Of a stretch of 47,657 nucleotides of DNA, positions 19,462 through 29,965 are shown piece after piece. Source of the stretch: Bremia lactucae (lineage: Eukaryota > Oomycota > Peronosporomycetes > Peronosporales > Peronosporaceae); the NCBI RefSeq assembly GCF_004359215.1, contig NC_090615.1, forward strand, positions 237,206-284,862. The letters run 5' to 3'. The notes under the pieces are model-generated. The model was not told the origin of the DNA, ran no database searches, and saw nothing but the letters and a program-made list of their open reading frames with translations. A program made the translations under genes and the position numbers. Positions within the stretch are counted from its first letter, which is position 1; every line of letters begins with the position of its first letter.

Positions 19462-19622
19462 GCGCACTTACCAAGTAGGAAGTAGATTCCAGACTGATAA
19501 TATTTAATCGTATTAGATTAAAATATCTATTTTTACCAATTAAAAATTTCATCTCTGTAGATAACACCAATATGTATTGCGAGCGTTTTTTTCTAGATAC
19601 CTCGCGTAACAAATGACGCTAA
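19462..19622 (-). repeat. family A LTR fragment, minus orientation
   Basis: Begins GCGCACTTACCAAGTAGGAA, which is the reverse complement of the middle of the LTR at 20875-21427, and continues through the TATA-containing region to the hairpin area. It is truncated at both ends. Confidence 0.8.
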
Positions 19623-19830
19623 CACACTGCAAATTGTGAAAAATGTGTTTTTTTAAATGTACAGAGTGAGAAACCCAAAAGTAGGATGGACACTCGTGTA
19701 GATGAAATGAATCAATTGTAAAGCCACTACAAATAAACGCAAAGGATACTTAGAGCGGAGAGACGGATGCTGGGACAAACTGCTTGGAGCAATAGCGGGA
19801 GTATACAAGAAAACACATCGACAGCCCATC
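19623..19830. other. unassigned stretch
   Basis: No similarity to the elements in the window was seen and there is no convincing ORF. Nothing further can be said. Confidence 0.4.
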
Positions 19831-19936
19831 TGTAACGCGCAAAATTTGCCCTAATGTTTCACAGTCCCCGTTAAAAACACTTAGTGTACTTAAGGGGATG
19901 GTCAATTACTAAATTAAAGTAATTCGACCCAGCACT
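19831..19936 (+). repeat. family A LTR 5' tip only (106 bp)
   Basis: Starts TGTAACGCGCAAAATTTGCC and follows the first 106 bases of the plus-strand LTR (compare 20875), including the TTAAGGGGATGGTCAATTAC segment, then stops. It is one of three such tip-only fragments. Confidence 0.8.
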
Positions 19937-20300
19937 AACCTCATTTGTTAGTTTCATAAGTGTCATGCCAATTGCTCCAAAAGATTGATTTGTTTTTATC
20001 GCGAGCGTGCATCGCAAACTTATAACGCTTTGTGATTTTTCGTTGCCTCGACAGTGGTGGAGATTCCGTACGCCTTTTTGGTCACGATGCTTTTTGTCGG
20101 CCATAATTTCCAGTGGTAGGCTTGGCGAGAACTGCCACGTTCTTCGCCTAATGATTTCATCTTTCGCTGTTCGTCCAATGGCAGGCGTGTTTCGGTCAGC
20201 TCTTCTTTTGCCTCATGCCTACCATAACACGTGCCACGATCTTCGGTGTGCTGCTTTAAATGATATTATTCCTACTCGCCGGATTCAACCTCCCTAATAG
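19937..20300. other. unassigned single-copy-like DNA
   Basis: No retrotransposon similarity seen. Open frames exist on both strands (minus 20104-19871 and plus 20007-20297), but neither shows a domain I recognise, and only one, if any, can be real. A decayed host gene, possibly the upstream part of the ABC-transporter-like relic that follows, is a plausible source. Confidence 0.35.
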
Positions 20301-20606
20301 CTCCATCTATATCACGTTACTACACACAGATACGCGTCGGCTCTTGCTGCATCCCTTGTCTTTAAAGACTGCGCAAGTAACGATGATTACTTGCACAATG
20401 GATGTGATATTGTGAGTGGAACTTTATCTCAAGTTACCGCTAATTTGAAGGTGGAAGACTACATATCCGACAATTTTTGGATGAATCACAGCGAGACTTA
20501 CAAATATTACGCTTTATGTGTTTCTTTATCGTTAGTCTTCATGTTCTTGCACTGCTGTCGCTCCAGACCAAATGGACAATTTCTGGCATTTTGGTATTTT
20601 ACTTGA
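20301..20606 (+). pseudogene. ABCG/PDR-type ABC transporter C-terminal relic
   Basis: An open plus-strand frame between a TAG (20298) and TGA (20604) with no good ATG. It reads THRYASALAASLVFKDCASN, DDYLHNGCDIVSGTLSQ, LKVEDYISDNFWMNHSETYK and YYALCVSLSLVFMFLHCC. This order (a small Cys-containing extracellular loop, then the V-x-D/E-Y-(I/L)-x-x-x-F/N-F-W/M-x-H-S pattern, then one hydrophobic segment and a short basic tail) is how full-size ABCG (pleiotropic drug resistance) transporters of oomycetes usually end. The identification is from memory of the family pattern and is tentative. There is no ATP-binding domain nearby, so at best it is the last exon or tail of a destroyed gene. Confidence 0.4.
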
Positions 20607-20874
20607 TCTTTATATTTTAGCCTAAAAAAACTATATTTGGTGCGCAATCACATGTTTACTGACGAATCAGAAGCCACGACTTTCGAATATATATTTAAAT
20701 AATGGGTGGGGCTGATTATAGTAAGCCTCTTGTAAAGAAATCGTTTTGTATAAATTAGTGTCTGTGGCTAGGACTTCCACGTTTCCTCGGAAGGGCGTCT
20801 GCTCTATTTCATCTAATGCAGTCTGACTAAAAGCACGCCTGGCGCCTTTAAAGCACCATTTTTAGCACCATGCA
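20607..20874. other. unassigned spacer
   Basis: AT-rich spacer between the transporter-like relic and the LTR at 20875. No ORF or repeat was recognised. Confidence 0.5.
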
Positions 20875-21427
20875 TGTAACGGGCTAGAGTTGCCCTAATG
20901 TTACACAGTCCCCATTAAGTACATTTGGTACTTAAGGGGATGGTCAATTACTAAATAATAGTAATTAGACCCAACACTCGGGTGTGGTGCACATTTGTGA
21001 CCAACCCTTGTGGATGTGATGCACATGGGTGCATTCACATTAGGAGGGATGACGCCCAGCGTCATCCATGATGACGGCTAGCGTCATCAGTTACGCGAGG
21101 TATCTATAAAGATACGCTCGCAATACATATTAAATGATATCTATAGAGATATCATTTTAATTGGTAAAAATAGGTATTTGTATTTAATTCTATTAAATAT
21201 AAATCAGTCTGAAATTTACTACCTACTTGGTAAGTGCGCACGAGGAGACGGATTACCGCTCCCGTGACGTCACTTCACCAGAGTTCTTAGTGTGTTGGGT
21301 GAGGTCGCTTGCGCGCCCACCACAACTACCTCACTGCACGCAAGAGAAGCAGGTGCAAACCGCTTCCTCGCTGTGCTAGGGTGTGTGCTAAGTAGAGCGT
21401 GGCCGCATTACGACGTGCCCGCCTACA
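20875..21427 (+). repeat. family A LTR, complete (553 bp), plus strand
   Basis: Runs from TGTAACGGGC to CCTACA and is followed by the primer binding site, so it is a 5' LTR on the plus strand. U3 has a near-perfect hairpin (GATGACGC-CCA-GCGTCATC) that is doubled here at 21047-21088 by a second, GATGACG-GCTA-GCGTCATC. A TATA-like TATAAAT lies at 21198-21204 and is kept in the other copies (for example 36274-36280), so transcription probably starts about 25-30 bases beyond it. Confidence 0.88.
21198..21204 (+). promoter_or_regulatory. TATA-like box in family A LTR
   Basis: TATAAAT within AATATAAATCAGTCTGAAA, conserved in all family A LTRs in the window (for example 36274-36280 in A5). It is the likely core promoter of the element. 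Confidence 0.5.
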
Positions 21428-21429
21428 CT

Positions 21430-21441
21430 TGGTAGCACTTG
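21430..21441 (+). promoter_or_regulatory. primer binding site
   Basis: TGGTAGCACTTG two bases after the LTR end; TGGTAGCA matches the 3' end of initiator Met tRNA. Confidence 0.65.
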
Positions 21442-21483
21442 AAATCCTTCCCACGACCCGCATCTCTGCGTGTGTACGTGAGG

Positions 21484-21705
21484 ATGAGCCTCAACATTGA
21501 TTGGGCTCATTTTCCCCACCTCTCCGAACATCATCGGGAGGTGGCAGGGCTAATGGCGCAGGGACTTGGTGAACAAGCCCTGGCCAGGCTCCTGGGTAGT
21601 CCTCCTGAGCAACATGTTGCTCAGTTGGAGCAGTTTGAGGCATTCGTGCTTGGACAGCGGAAGCCGCGTTCGGGGCACAGAACCATGCTGCGGCGGAGTC
21701 CGTCA
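21484..21705 (+). pseudogene. gag N-terminus, truncated at an inverted junction
   Basis: The ATG at 21484 gives MSLNIDWAHFPHLSEHHREV, GEQALARLLGSPPEQHVAQL and EQFEAFVLGQR. A small indel then changes the frame (KPRSGHRTMLRRSPSL instead of AASEAQSHAAAESVT). At 21705, in the segment AESVT, it breaks off and continues as minus-strand integrase of copy A4. Confidence 0.85.
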
Positions 21706-22931
21706 CTTCTCCAATCTCCTCGACCACAGTAAATGGCCCAATATTACGTGGCAATAGTTTCGTAGTACCTCCAGGTAGTACAGAAACTACGATTTTAGGT
21801 AGAGTAGCAGTATTTAATAGTACTTTGTCTCCAACACTGAAGCATTCATTGTTTTTGCGACCATTTCGGTCAGCGTATTCTTTTTGTTTGTCCTCCGCGC
21901 CTGCATCGCGTCGCGGACTTTTCGTGTGCTGGCTAATCGCTAATCGCTCATCCACAAAGCGTTGAGCTTCGCTCACGCTTTTTGCATCTAACTTGCCTAC
22001 GACGCCACCGAAAGGTCGGTCATAGGACGTAGTTGACAGTAACGGAACATCGTTGTTATTTGGGAGCACAGGCATTCCTTGCCGTGACTCCTTACTGACC
22101 ACTGCCAAGTCGGCGGGGAGCTAGGGCAAGTTTCTGTCTAACATGATACCCTTGCGGGTCATCGTCATATTGACGAAACTATGTCCCTCTTTCGCACTGA
22201 GCATAGTGAGGGGTCCTCCCCCGCTAAGTCTCGAGCTGCGCACAAACGAGACTAGCGTCCGAGGATAGCGCAGTTCGTTACCATAAAAAGGTGTCTCACC
22301 CGTACTGGCGTGGACACTGTTATTTACAGCGAACTCCACAAAGGGCATTTGCTTGCTCCAATCTTTGGGAGTTGCTATAGTGCGTAATACATCCGCCACG
22401 ACCCGATTGGCACGTTCTGTTTGGCCATCGGTCTGGGGATGATCGGCGGTCGATATGTGGAGCTTGCTACCTAGCGGCTCAAACACATGTCGCCAAGACC
22501 AGACGTAAAACGTGGATCCAGGTCCGATATTATGGACTTGGACATCCCGTGTAGTCGGTATATATGATTCAGAAACAAGAGAGCTGCTTCCTTGCGTGTG
22601 ATCGGTGTTTTGAATGGTGCTGGATGCACCATTTTGCTCAGCCGGTCTACACATACGACGAACCCGTCCGACCTTGTCGTCGGGCGGCATTCCAAACGTG
22701 AAGTCCAGACTTACTGACTTCTAACAATCCGTTAAAATCGGTAGCGGCTTCAGTGACGCACTGCTGGACGGTGCAGGGGGTTAATGCGCTGACACTGTTC
22801 GCAAGAGCGAACACAGTTGGCCACCCGTATATATAAATGTGGCCATCAAATTCCTCAGTCACTCGTAAGAATGTCTTTTCACGACCCGGATGCCCACTAG
22901 ATGGCGTATCATCGAGATCGTGAAGGTTCAT
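21706..22931 (-). pseudogene. pol: integrase (A4)
   Basis: Seen in overlapping frames: VVCVDRLSKMVHPAPFKTPI (first Asp), SKSIISDLDPRFTSGLGDMC (second Asp), DHPQTDGQTERANRVVADVL (catalytic Glu), FVEFAVNNSVHASTGETPFY, then SVLPGGTTKLLPRNIGPFTV (start of the C-terminal module) where it is cut. The zinc domain upstream (22931-22700) is disrupted but VTEEFDGHIYIYGWPTVFAL and HPGREKTFLRV are readable. The D-D-E residues are all present, though spread over three frames. Confidence 0.82.
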
Positions 22932-23630
22932 CAGCTTGAGATCTGTGTCACATCGATTCTCAAGGGATCACAAGGTGATAGCTGATGCCATAACAGGCCA
23001 TCGCTGTAGCTACAGCGATTAAGCTTAGCTTTCAGTTGCAATGGAAAGGAAACCTTTAGTCCATCGAAGTGATCCAACAGCAGGCGACAATGTTCGTCCT
23101 GACTGTAGCTCTCTTGTATATCAGAGGCTAACAAACTCGTCACGTGGTATGCCTTCATGGCTGCCAACGTTGACGGCTGAAATTGTGCTTTAACACTAGA
23201 CACATATTTTTTGGTGCCCTACCTCGAAGTCTGGTCTGCGCGATAAAGCGTCAGACAAGACATTAATCTTAAGCGGCTTGTATTTAATTTGAAATTAAAT
23301 TCAGAGAAGAATGTAAGCCACCTTGTCATTCTAGGCGAGAGGTGCGCTAAGTTTTTTGCGGTCCACAATGTTGCGTGGTCTGTATAAATCACAAATGGTT
23401 CGGTGCTCAATAGGTGCACTTTAAACTTGATAAGAGCATATCTTAGTGAAAGTAGCTCTTTGTCATGCACAGGGTAATTCAGCTCCGCGTCTTTTGAAAG
23501 CCGGGACTGATAAGAGATGACACGGCCAACGCCGTCGTCATCCTTCTGCATGAGCGCGCTGGCGAGTGCAAAATTACTTGCATCGCAGACGACGCTAAAG
23601 GGCTTATCCGCGCCTGGCAATGCCAGACCG
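22932..23630 (-). pseudogene. pol: RNase H and linker (A4)
   Basis: The frame 23620-23219 is open and well kept: PFSVVCDASNFALASALMQK, RVISYQSRLSKDAELNYPVH, DKELLSLRYALIKFKVHLLS and TEPFVIYTDHATLWTAKNLA. It carries the expected Asp and Glu positions of Ty3 RNase H. The linker STLAAMKAYHVTSLLASDIQ follows in a second frame (23203-22931). Confidence 0.82.
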
Positions 23631-24793
23631 GTGCCTCTACAAGAGATTATTCTTCACTGATGTGAATGCATCTTCTTGTTCTTTTAACCAAACCCATTCT
23701 GTGTTCTTTTTAAGGAGACCAGATAATGGCTTAGTTTGCTCAGCATAATTCTTGCTATGCTTATGCAAGTACTTAGCGAGCCCTAGGAATTGGCGCAAAT
23801 CCTTCACATGCTGTGGGATTGCCCGTTCCTTTACTGGTTTTACCTTGCCTGGGTCTGCTCGTACACAATGGGTACCTACGATGCAACCCAGCACAGGTAT
23901 CTCAGGGACCCTTATGACGCACTTTTGCAAGTTGGCGTACAATTGGGCGTCCTTTAAAGTTTGCAAAAAGCGTCTGAATGACGCTTGTGCGACTCTATTG
24001 CGCTCAGCCCGTCCTCGGCCCTACTATGCACGAATCTTCGTCAAAGTAATGCGGCGCGTAGGCACGGTGCTGACGCATCACGTGAGCCACTCAGTTGAAT
24101 GTCGCTGGTGCATTTTTAAACCTTGGGGCATCACAAGCCACACCCAAAGCATACCGCTTGGGGTGCTTACTGCCGTTTTGGCTACATCGGACTATTTCAT
24201 GAGTACCTGATAGTAGCCATCCTTCAAATCCAACGCGGAAAAGATTGTTGACTTTCCCATGGAGTTCAACAAGTATCTTTCCGCGGAATTGGCGTTTGCG
24301 CCGGTATAATCGCCGTGTTCAGCTTATTGTAAGCATGTACCACGCGTCGTCCACCTGTGGCTTTATGCGCACAAAAGGTCGGGCTGCAGTGAGTTGATTT
24401 GCTCTCACGCACATGCCCCGCCTTGGCTCGTTTGTCGAAGAACTAATCAATATAATCAACTTGTTCTTTCGGCAACGGCCATTGCCTGCTCACACAATAC
24501 TTGGTGCCAGGTTCGAGGTCTATTTCGTGTCCGATGCTTCTATCTGCTGGTAGGCGGCTCGGCACTTCTTCTGGGAACACATCGCAATGTTTCCACAGAA
24601 CCTTAAAGAACGTGCTGTCTCTCAAGGCATCCGAGCATTGGGCAGCAAACATTTCCTTTTTGTTCGTTTCTAGGACGCTCTCGTCCATTGTAGACGACGA
24701 GCAACAGTCCACCAAGTTCTCTTCTGGAAGTGGTGCGACTACTTTGTGGATCTTTCCTTTCTTTAATTTGGCAAGGAACAGATCCCACGACAT
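23631..24793 (-). pseudogene. pol: reverse transcriptase (A4)
   Basis: The N-terminal part (24793-24443) is open: MSWDLFLAKLKKGKIHKVVA, DVFPEEVPSRLPADRSIGHE and KYCVSRQWPLPKEQVDYID then TAG. The palm is damaged: the box reads HYFDE then shifts, where A6 has HYFDDVFVHSRA, so the second Asp of YxDD and the frame are lost. The C-terminal part (23966-23637) reads LQKCVIRVPEIPVLGCIVGT and LRQFLGLAKYLHKHSKNYAE. Confidence 0.84.
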
Positions 24794-25634
24794 CTCCGGG
24801 AGATTTACTATCTTCTCGGCAATTTTAAAGACTGTCGGAGCACATCAACTGAGGATGCCTCCGCATTTTTGTCTTTGACGGCCTCGAACACCTCGTTCGA
24901 AGGCCCGTCCTCTTCAATAGGATCTGAAACAAAGGTCACTCGTTAAGACGTGCCTTTGATCGTCCTAATTTGTCGGGTACTAGTTCATCGAGTCCCCACA
25001 ACCTTTGACTGGGAAGCGGATGCCGTTGCTCTCCTAGCTAACGCACCCCTTCAAAAAATCGCAACAGGCTCTAGGTTCTGTGCCGGTTCATGCGACGCTT
25101 GATTTCCTGTCAGCTCGCTGTCTACTGCCACAGACTCTCGGCTCTGTGCAGGACTATGGGACACTACTTGTCATTGTCCTTTTTCTACCTCAGTCTCCAC
25201 GAGCTGGGTAGAATTGGTGACGTTTGACATCCCGTCAACGCACCCTCAACTGCGCTCGACACGACATCAATTGCAAACGCCTCTCGCAGGAGCGCATCCT
25301 TTCCGGTAACCTGCGTAGAGTTCGCAATTGTGCGTGTTCGCCAGTCTTTCCAAGGTTGGCAAAACACAACTCATGGCATGCCTAGGATGAGGTCGTAAGA
25401 ACTCTCCATACCTAGCACTGTGAGCTTCTCTTTACAAGAGAAGTCATTAAAGCTGAAGGCGAGTTCAACTTGAACTCCCTCAAACTTAACGAGCGCGCCG
25501 TTCGTTAGCCGAACGGTCGCAAATCTCTAGTTTAGAGCCGCGAGTTTAACAAAATTTGTGATGCACTCGAATTCACTCGGTGGGTCGTCACCTGGTCATA
25601 GCCTCGTCCTTTGGCGCTATAGGGCATCCCACCC
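24794..25634 (-). pseudogene. pol: protease and linker (A4), dead active site
   Basis: Around 25600 the active-site segment reads RVNSSASQ where A2 has LVDSGASQ: the catalytic Asp is Asn and the Gly is Ser. About 40 residues of the protease body are deleted after LNSR (A1 has KRPAMFESLCQDGKREE there). The remainder contains SPYDLILGMP-like sequence in broken frames and the linker QVTGKDALLREAFAIDVVSS. Confidence 0.78.
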
Positions 25635-26719
25635 CTACTGCGCTCCTGCATTTTCCGTCCCCTCATTGGTCGATGCAGAATTCATGCGTTTCGCACGTTG
25701 GTTCTTGCCACTGCCCTTTGGGAAGGGAGCCCTCTTGTTGGGGATCGTTCCCCCAGCAGGGACCCTGGCATAGAAGCGAGCCATCACATTGCCGCGCTTG
25801 ACGCATTTGAAATAGACAACATCTGCGTTGCACAACTCCATGAAAGTGGCATCCGACGTCTCGGCCGACGGCTTAGACCAAGCTGTTGCCAAGACAATGT
25901 TCTAGGATTGCTCCTCAACTAAAACAATTTGGATTGTATCTTCCACCGTCGATGACACCTTTCTAAAAAGGGCCTGTCGGGATGGGCCATGCCGTAGTCC
26001 GTTCATTCACGTAGACACCTTAATGTGCTTCGGAATCGGACCTACGGTAATAGATGCAGACACAAGCGCATCTTCTGCTCAAACTCTAGCAGAGATCCCT
26101 TCGCCTGTCACGCTCCAAAGAAGCGCGTCTGAAGCAACGACTCGTTTTTCGGCGGCTGGTTAATGGCGCGAATCTTTTCTCTAAAAGTCGCCAATTTTGG
26201 GAACGTTCGCCATAAGCGCCGAGTAAGCCCATTCTGAGGCCTTACCGCGCAGGTGCGACATGGCGTACGACACCATCCGGCTGTTGTCCTCGATGAACTA
26301 GGCTACACCGCATTGCTCCACGGCTGAAAGCCAGTGAGCAATCGTGTGCGCTGCGGTTCCATCGAAATTGGGCGGGCCCTCCGAATGGGCCTCAGCTGAT
26401 GCGGCCGGGCAGAGAGCATTTCAACAGTCTTGTTGAGAGCCTTGCTTCGAGCCTACTCAAGCCTAAGCTCGCGTCTCAGCTCATCCTGAGTCTGTGTGAC
26501 GGACTCCGCCGCAGCATGGCTCTGTGCCTCGTACGCGGCTCTCCGCTGTCCGAGCACGAATGCCTCAAACTGCTCCATCTGAGCAACATGTTGCTCAGGA
26601 GAACTGCCCATGAGCCTTGTCAGGGCTTGTTAACCAAGTCCCTGCGCCATAAGCTCTGCCACTTCCCGATGATGTTCGGAGAGGTGGGGAAAACGATCTC
26701 AATCGATATTGAGGCTCAT
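25635..26719 (-). pseudogene. gag (A4), heavily broken
   Basis: The start ATG is at 26719 (MSLNIDW). A TAA replaces GAA in GLGEQAL (about 26629), a small duplication repeats the ELR segment near 26470, and many indels follow. The zinc knuckle at 25892-25635 reads YFKCVKRGNVMARFYARV: the first and last Cys and the His are all lost (Y, F, N). It ends ENAGAQ-TAG, as in the other copies. Confidence 0.8.
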
Positions 26720-26758
26720 CCTCATGTACACGCAGAGATGCGGTCGTGGGACCAATTT

Positions 26759-26770
26759 CAACTACTACCA
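26759..26770 (-). promoter_or_regulatory. primer binding site (A4)
   Basis: Minus-strand TTGGTAGTAGTTG two bases after the LTR end CCTACA. Compared with the other copies (TGGTAGCACTTG) it has changes inside the eight-base tRNA match, in keeping with an old copy. Confidence 0.5.
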
Positions 26771-26772
26771 AG

Positions 26773-27268
26773 TGTAGGCGGGCACGGCTTGATGCAGCCA
26801 CGCTTTACTTAAGCACACACCTCAGCCCAGCAAGGAAGTGATTTACCGTCTTCTCTTACGTGTAGTCGATTTAATCCTTCATAAGGATCATAAACTTGGC
26901 AGCGATTATTCAGAGATGTGTAATCATATGAATATTCTTCATGTAGTGAGGATGTTGGTGGGCGCCTAAGCAACCTAACCCATGAACGAAGTGCCTTATT
27001 TTAAGTGACGTCCCGGGAGCGGTAACCCGACCCCTCGTGCGCACTTACCAAGTAGGAAGTAGTTTTCAGACTGAATTACATTCAATGAAGTAGTTTTCAG
27101 ACTGAATTACATTTAATCGAATTAAATATAAATGCCTATTTTAATCAATCATAAAATGTCATTTCTGTAGATAACACTATTATGTATGGCGAGCCTATCT
27201 TTCTAGATACCCCGCGTAACGGATGACGCTAGCCGTCATCCCTCCTCATGTAAATGCACCTATGTGAT
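26773..27268 (-). repeat. 5' LTR of A4, truncated
   Basis: Matches the family A LTR from its CCTACA end (26773) to the hairpin region near 27268, with an internal short duplication of GAAGTAGTTTTCAGACTGAA (27055-27108). The 5' third, with TGTAACGGGC, is missing; B2 sequence starts instead. Confidence 0.82.
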
Positions 27269-27831
27269 GTCCCTCAGGGCATAGAACACTTTGTGTTGCA
27301 ACAGTGGTCTTATGCTCACTGTTGATTTGCGCAGCCGGCTCAAAATTATGCAGGCGCAAAAGGGCATCTGCGACGACATAAAGTCGTCCTGATTTATACT
27401 CCACGGAGAATGTATACTCCACGAAGAAAGCCAACCATCTCGCCATTCGTTGCGAGAGGTGTGGACTGTTTACGGCCGTGCGTAAAGACGCATGGTCCGT
27501 GTATACAATGAACCGTCTATCTCCCACGAGATAGACTAACATATTTCATGGCAAGGAGTTCCTTGTCATGCACTGAGTCAGTAGCGTTCGGCTGACGCGA
27601 TTGATAACAGATAATGCGCTCTGCGCCGTATGTGTCATATTGCATTAACGCACAGCCGATTGCAAAACCGCTGACGTCACAGACCACATGAAAAGGTCGG
27701 TCTTGGTCAGCAATCGCTAGGATTGGCAATTGTATCAAGCTTTTCTTGATACCCTCGTAGGAACGCTGACAATCAACGTTCCATGACCACATTACATTTG
27801 TCTTCAACAAAGAAGAAAGATGTTCCGTCAT
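27269..27831 (-). pseudogene. pol: RNase H (B2), truncated
   Basis: DRPFHVVCDVSGFAIGCALM, CYQSRQPNATDSVHDKELLA and GDRRFIVYTDHASLRTAVNS, then WLAFFVEYTFSVEYKSGRLY and VVADALLRL. Asp and DKELL motifs are present, and one frameshift sits near 27540. The copy is broken off just after CPEG. Confidence 0.83.
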
Positions 27832-29340
27832 TTAGGCATAACTGCGGGAGTACTTGTGCAGATACGCCGCTACACCGAGGAACTCTCTAAGTCCCATCGA
27901 CTGGAACGGGCCAATCGGTGCTCGCCTTGATCATTTCCATATCCAAGCGTACACCGTGTTTACCCACGATGCACCCAAGAAGTGGTATTTCGCTTGCAGC
28001 GAATTAACACTTCTTGAGTCTTGCCTACAACTTGTGCTTACGCATAAGTGTAAGAACCTTTCGGACGTGGGTACCAAGTACTTTAACGTCCGTCATTCCA
28101 TTCATGGCTCTGCTATAAGAGAAGACGTCATCAAAATAGCTCAGTGTATAATTCCGGATCGATCTTAACAGATTTGTTACACATCTCTTAAATGTCGCAG
28201 GAGCATTACTAAATCCCTGTGGCATGACTAGCCACTCCCATATCAAACCGCTTGGGGTGCTTACTGCTGTGAACGGGATATCTTGTTCACGCATAAGGAT
28301 CTGATAAAAGCAATCCGTCAGATCCATTGACGAAAAGATTGTACTCTTCAAATACCATCGGTGATTACGTCTTTTCGCGGTATCGGCGTTTGAGCCGGTA
28401 CTGTCGCAGCGCTCAGTTTATTGAATGCATGCCCTATCCGCCATCCTCCTGTTGCTTTACGCACACAGAAGGTCGGAGACCTATGTGGGGAGTTGATTAT
28501 CTCTCATGGCCCGCCGCTAAGCGTTCGGCTAAGAGTTTGTCGATCGCTATTGCTTGTTCACGAGGCTTCATGACACAGTAATTCAAACCTGGGATTAGGT
28601 CGATTTCGTGTCGAGTGCCTTTATCCTTAGGCAACTCGCACGGTACTGATTCAGGGAAGACTCTTAAATTCCTTTAAATCGTTATATAAGGGTTTCTCTT
28701 CAAAGACTCCCAGGATTGGGACGCAAAACGTTCAATCCGAGTCTACTCATCGAGAACACTGTCGTACATCGATGAGCTACTGAGAACCTGTTGGTTTCTC
28801 AGGAAATACTATTGCCGACCGAATATCGGCGACGGAATTGTCATCTGTGACAAGTACGCAGGTCTGCTTGACTTTGCCACTACGCAGATCACGCAAGAAG
28901 CGTTTCGGCTCCAGCGTTTTCAATTGAGTTATCTACTAAGTTAACTTCGGAGCTGCTAATAGATCAAGTGTATAAGCGCCTACACTTGATCCATTGTTCA
29001 CTAAGACATTAATTGTCCTAATTTCTTCTTTAATACTTATTTCAAAAGATACCTGGGAACCTTTGACCACAGGTTTCCGGGGACTTATTCCCACAGAAAA
29101 TATTTAGTAAATATCCTCCCCAACTGCCTCTAGGTGTGGTTGCGCTACCACAGCGATATCCTCTACGAGAAAGTCTCCAGTCGATCTAGGACTTTCGCAC
29201 TGTCTCTTATAGACTGGCGTTTTTAATTTTATTGGATGTTGCTTTTTAAGCAAGCATCCTTGTTTCGTACCACTCAACTTATTCGACTGGTCGAACTCCG
29301 ACGCTGCCTGAGCTTGTGCACAGCTGTCGGTAAATATGTT
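27832..29340 (-). pseudogene. pol: reverse transcriptase and upstream linker (B2)
   Basis: The best segment is 28351-28025: MKSTIFSSMDLTDCFYQILM (first Asp), FTAVSTPSGLIWEWLVMPQG, FSNAPATFKRCVTNLLRSIR and LSYFDDVFSYSRAMNGMTDV (YFDD). Upstream (28352-28700) the fingers are split among frames; 28700-29340 is the poorly conserved protease-RT linker. RT residues needed for catalysis are present, but the frame is not continuous. Confidence 0.82.
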
Positions 29341-29344
29341 CACG

Positions 29345-29965
29345 TCACAATGGTTGACCTTTGACGCTGCTGTGCTTGTGCACAGCATTCTCGAGATATA
29401 GCTGCACGATGTGTTGGGTATTCAAACTGAGGTCTTGCGCAGTCATGCTAACGACCGTACCACAAGTGAGGCCATCGCACTCACTCGTAGTACATCCACA
29501 CGCTTGTGGACGCTCCAAGACGTTCATCAGATGGCCATCTGATGAACAAGTGGCAGGCATCTTTACGGATCGATGCTGCCAGCTGATCCTTGGCTCGTAT
29601 TTTCTGAGCCAAGGTAAACCTAGGATGACATCAAATTTGTCATCCAAATCCAGTACGATGAAATCATCATCATACTGTAAATCTCTTAACGTGTAGTGAA
29701 ATTTCACTACGCGTTTCATTACTGTTATCGATGCGCCTGTCGCTAGACGCACCGTCATCCTCGTTGGAGGGATGTCGCGCTCAACATATTTGAGCCTACG
29801 ACCCTCTAGTGACTGGCGACGAATAAAGTTATTCGACGCTCCGCAGTCCACTAGGGCTCTGAGTGACAAATCATTTGTCACTTTCAACTTCAAGGTGATG
29901 AGGGATACCTCGTCACCAGGTGCAGAGACACATAATGATAGTGTGTCTGGAGCAACTTTAGTCAA
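29345..29965 (-). pseudogene. pol: protease (B2), active site intact
   Basis: One open frame: SLRALVDCGASNNFIRRQSL (Asp-Cys-Gly active site, as is usual in this family), TVRLATGASITVMKRVVKFH, LDDKFDVILGLPWLRKYEPR and HMNVLERPQACGCTTSECDG-like tail. It is intact over its whole length and is joined to gag around 29965. It is the only complete domain in B2. Confidence 0.85.

Larger units (their letters stand above)
21706..27268 (-). mobile_element. Ty3/gypsy family A, copy A4 (minus)
   Basis: Runs on the minus strand from a truncated 5' LTR (26773-27268) through primer site, gag, protease, RT, RNase H and most of integrase, then ends at 21705, before the chromodomain, against a plus-strand LTR-gag piece. 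No chromodomain, antisense gene or 3' LTR is present. All genes carry lesions. Confidence 0.88.

Noticed and set aside
19871..20104. 77-codon minus-strand frame as a gene
   Set aside because: No domain, no supporting neighbour, and the plus strand is open over the same stretch, so the strand cannot be decided.
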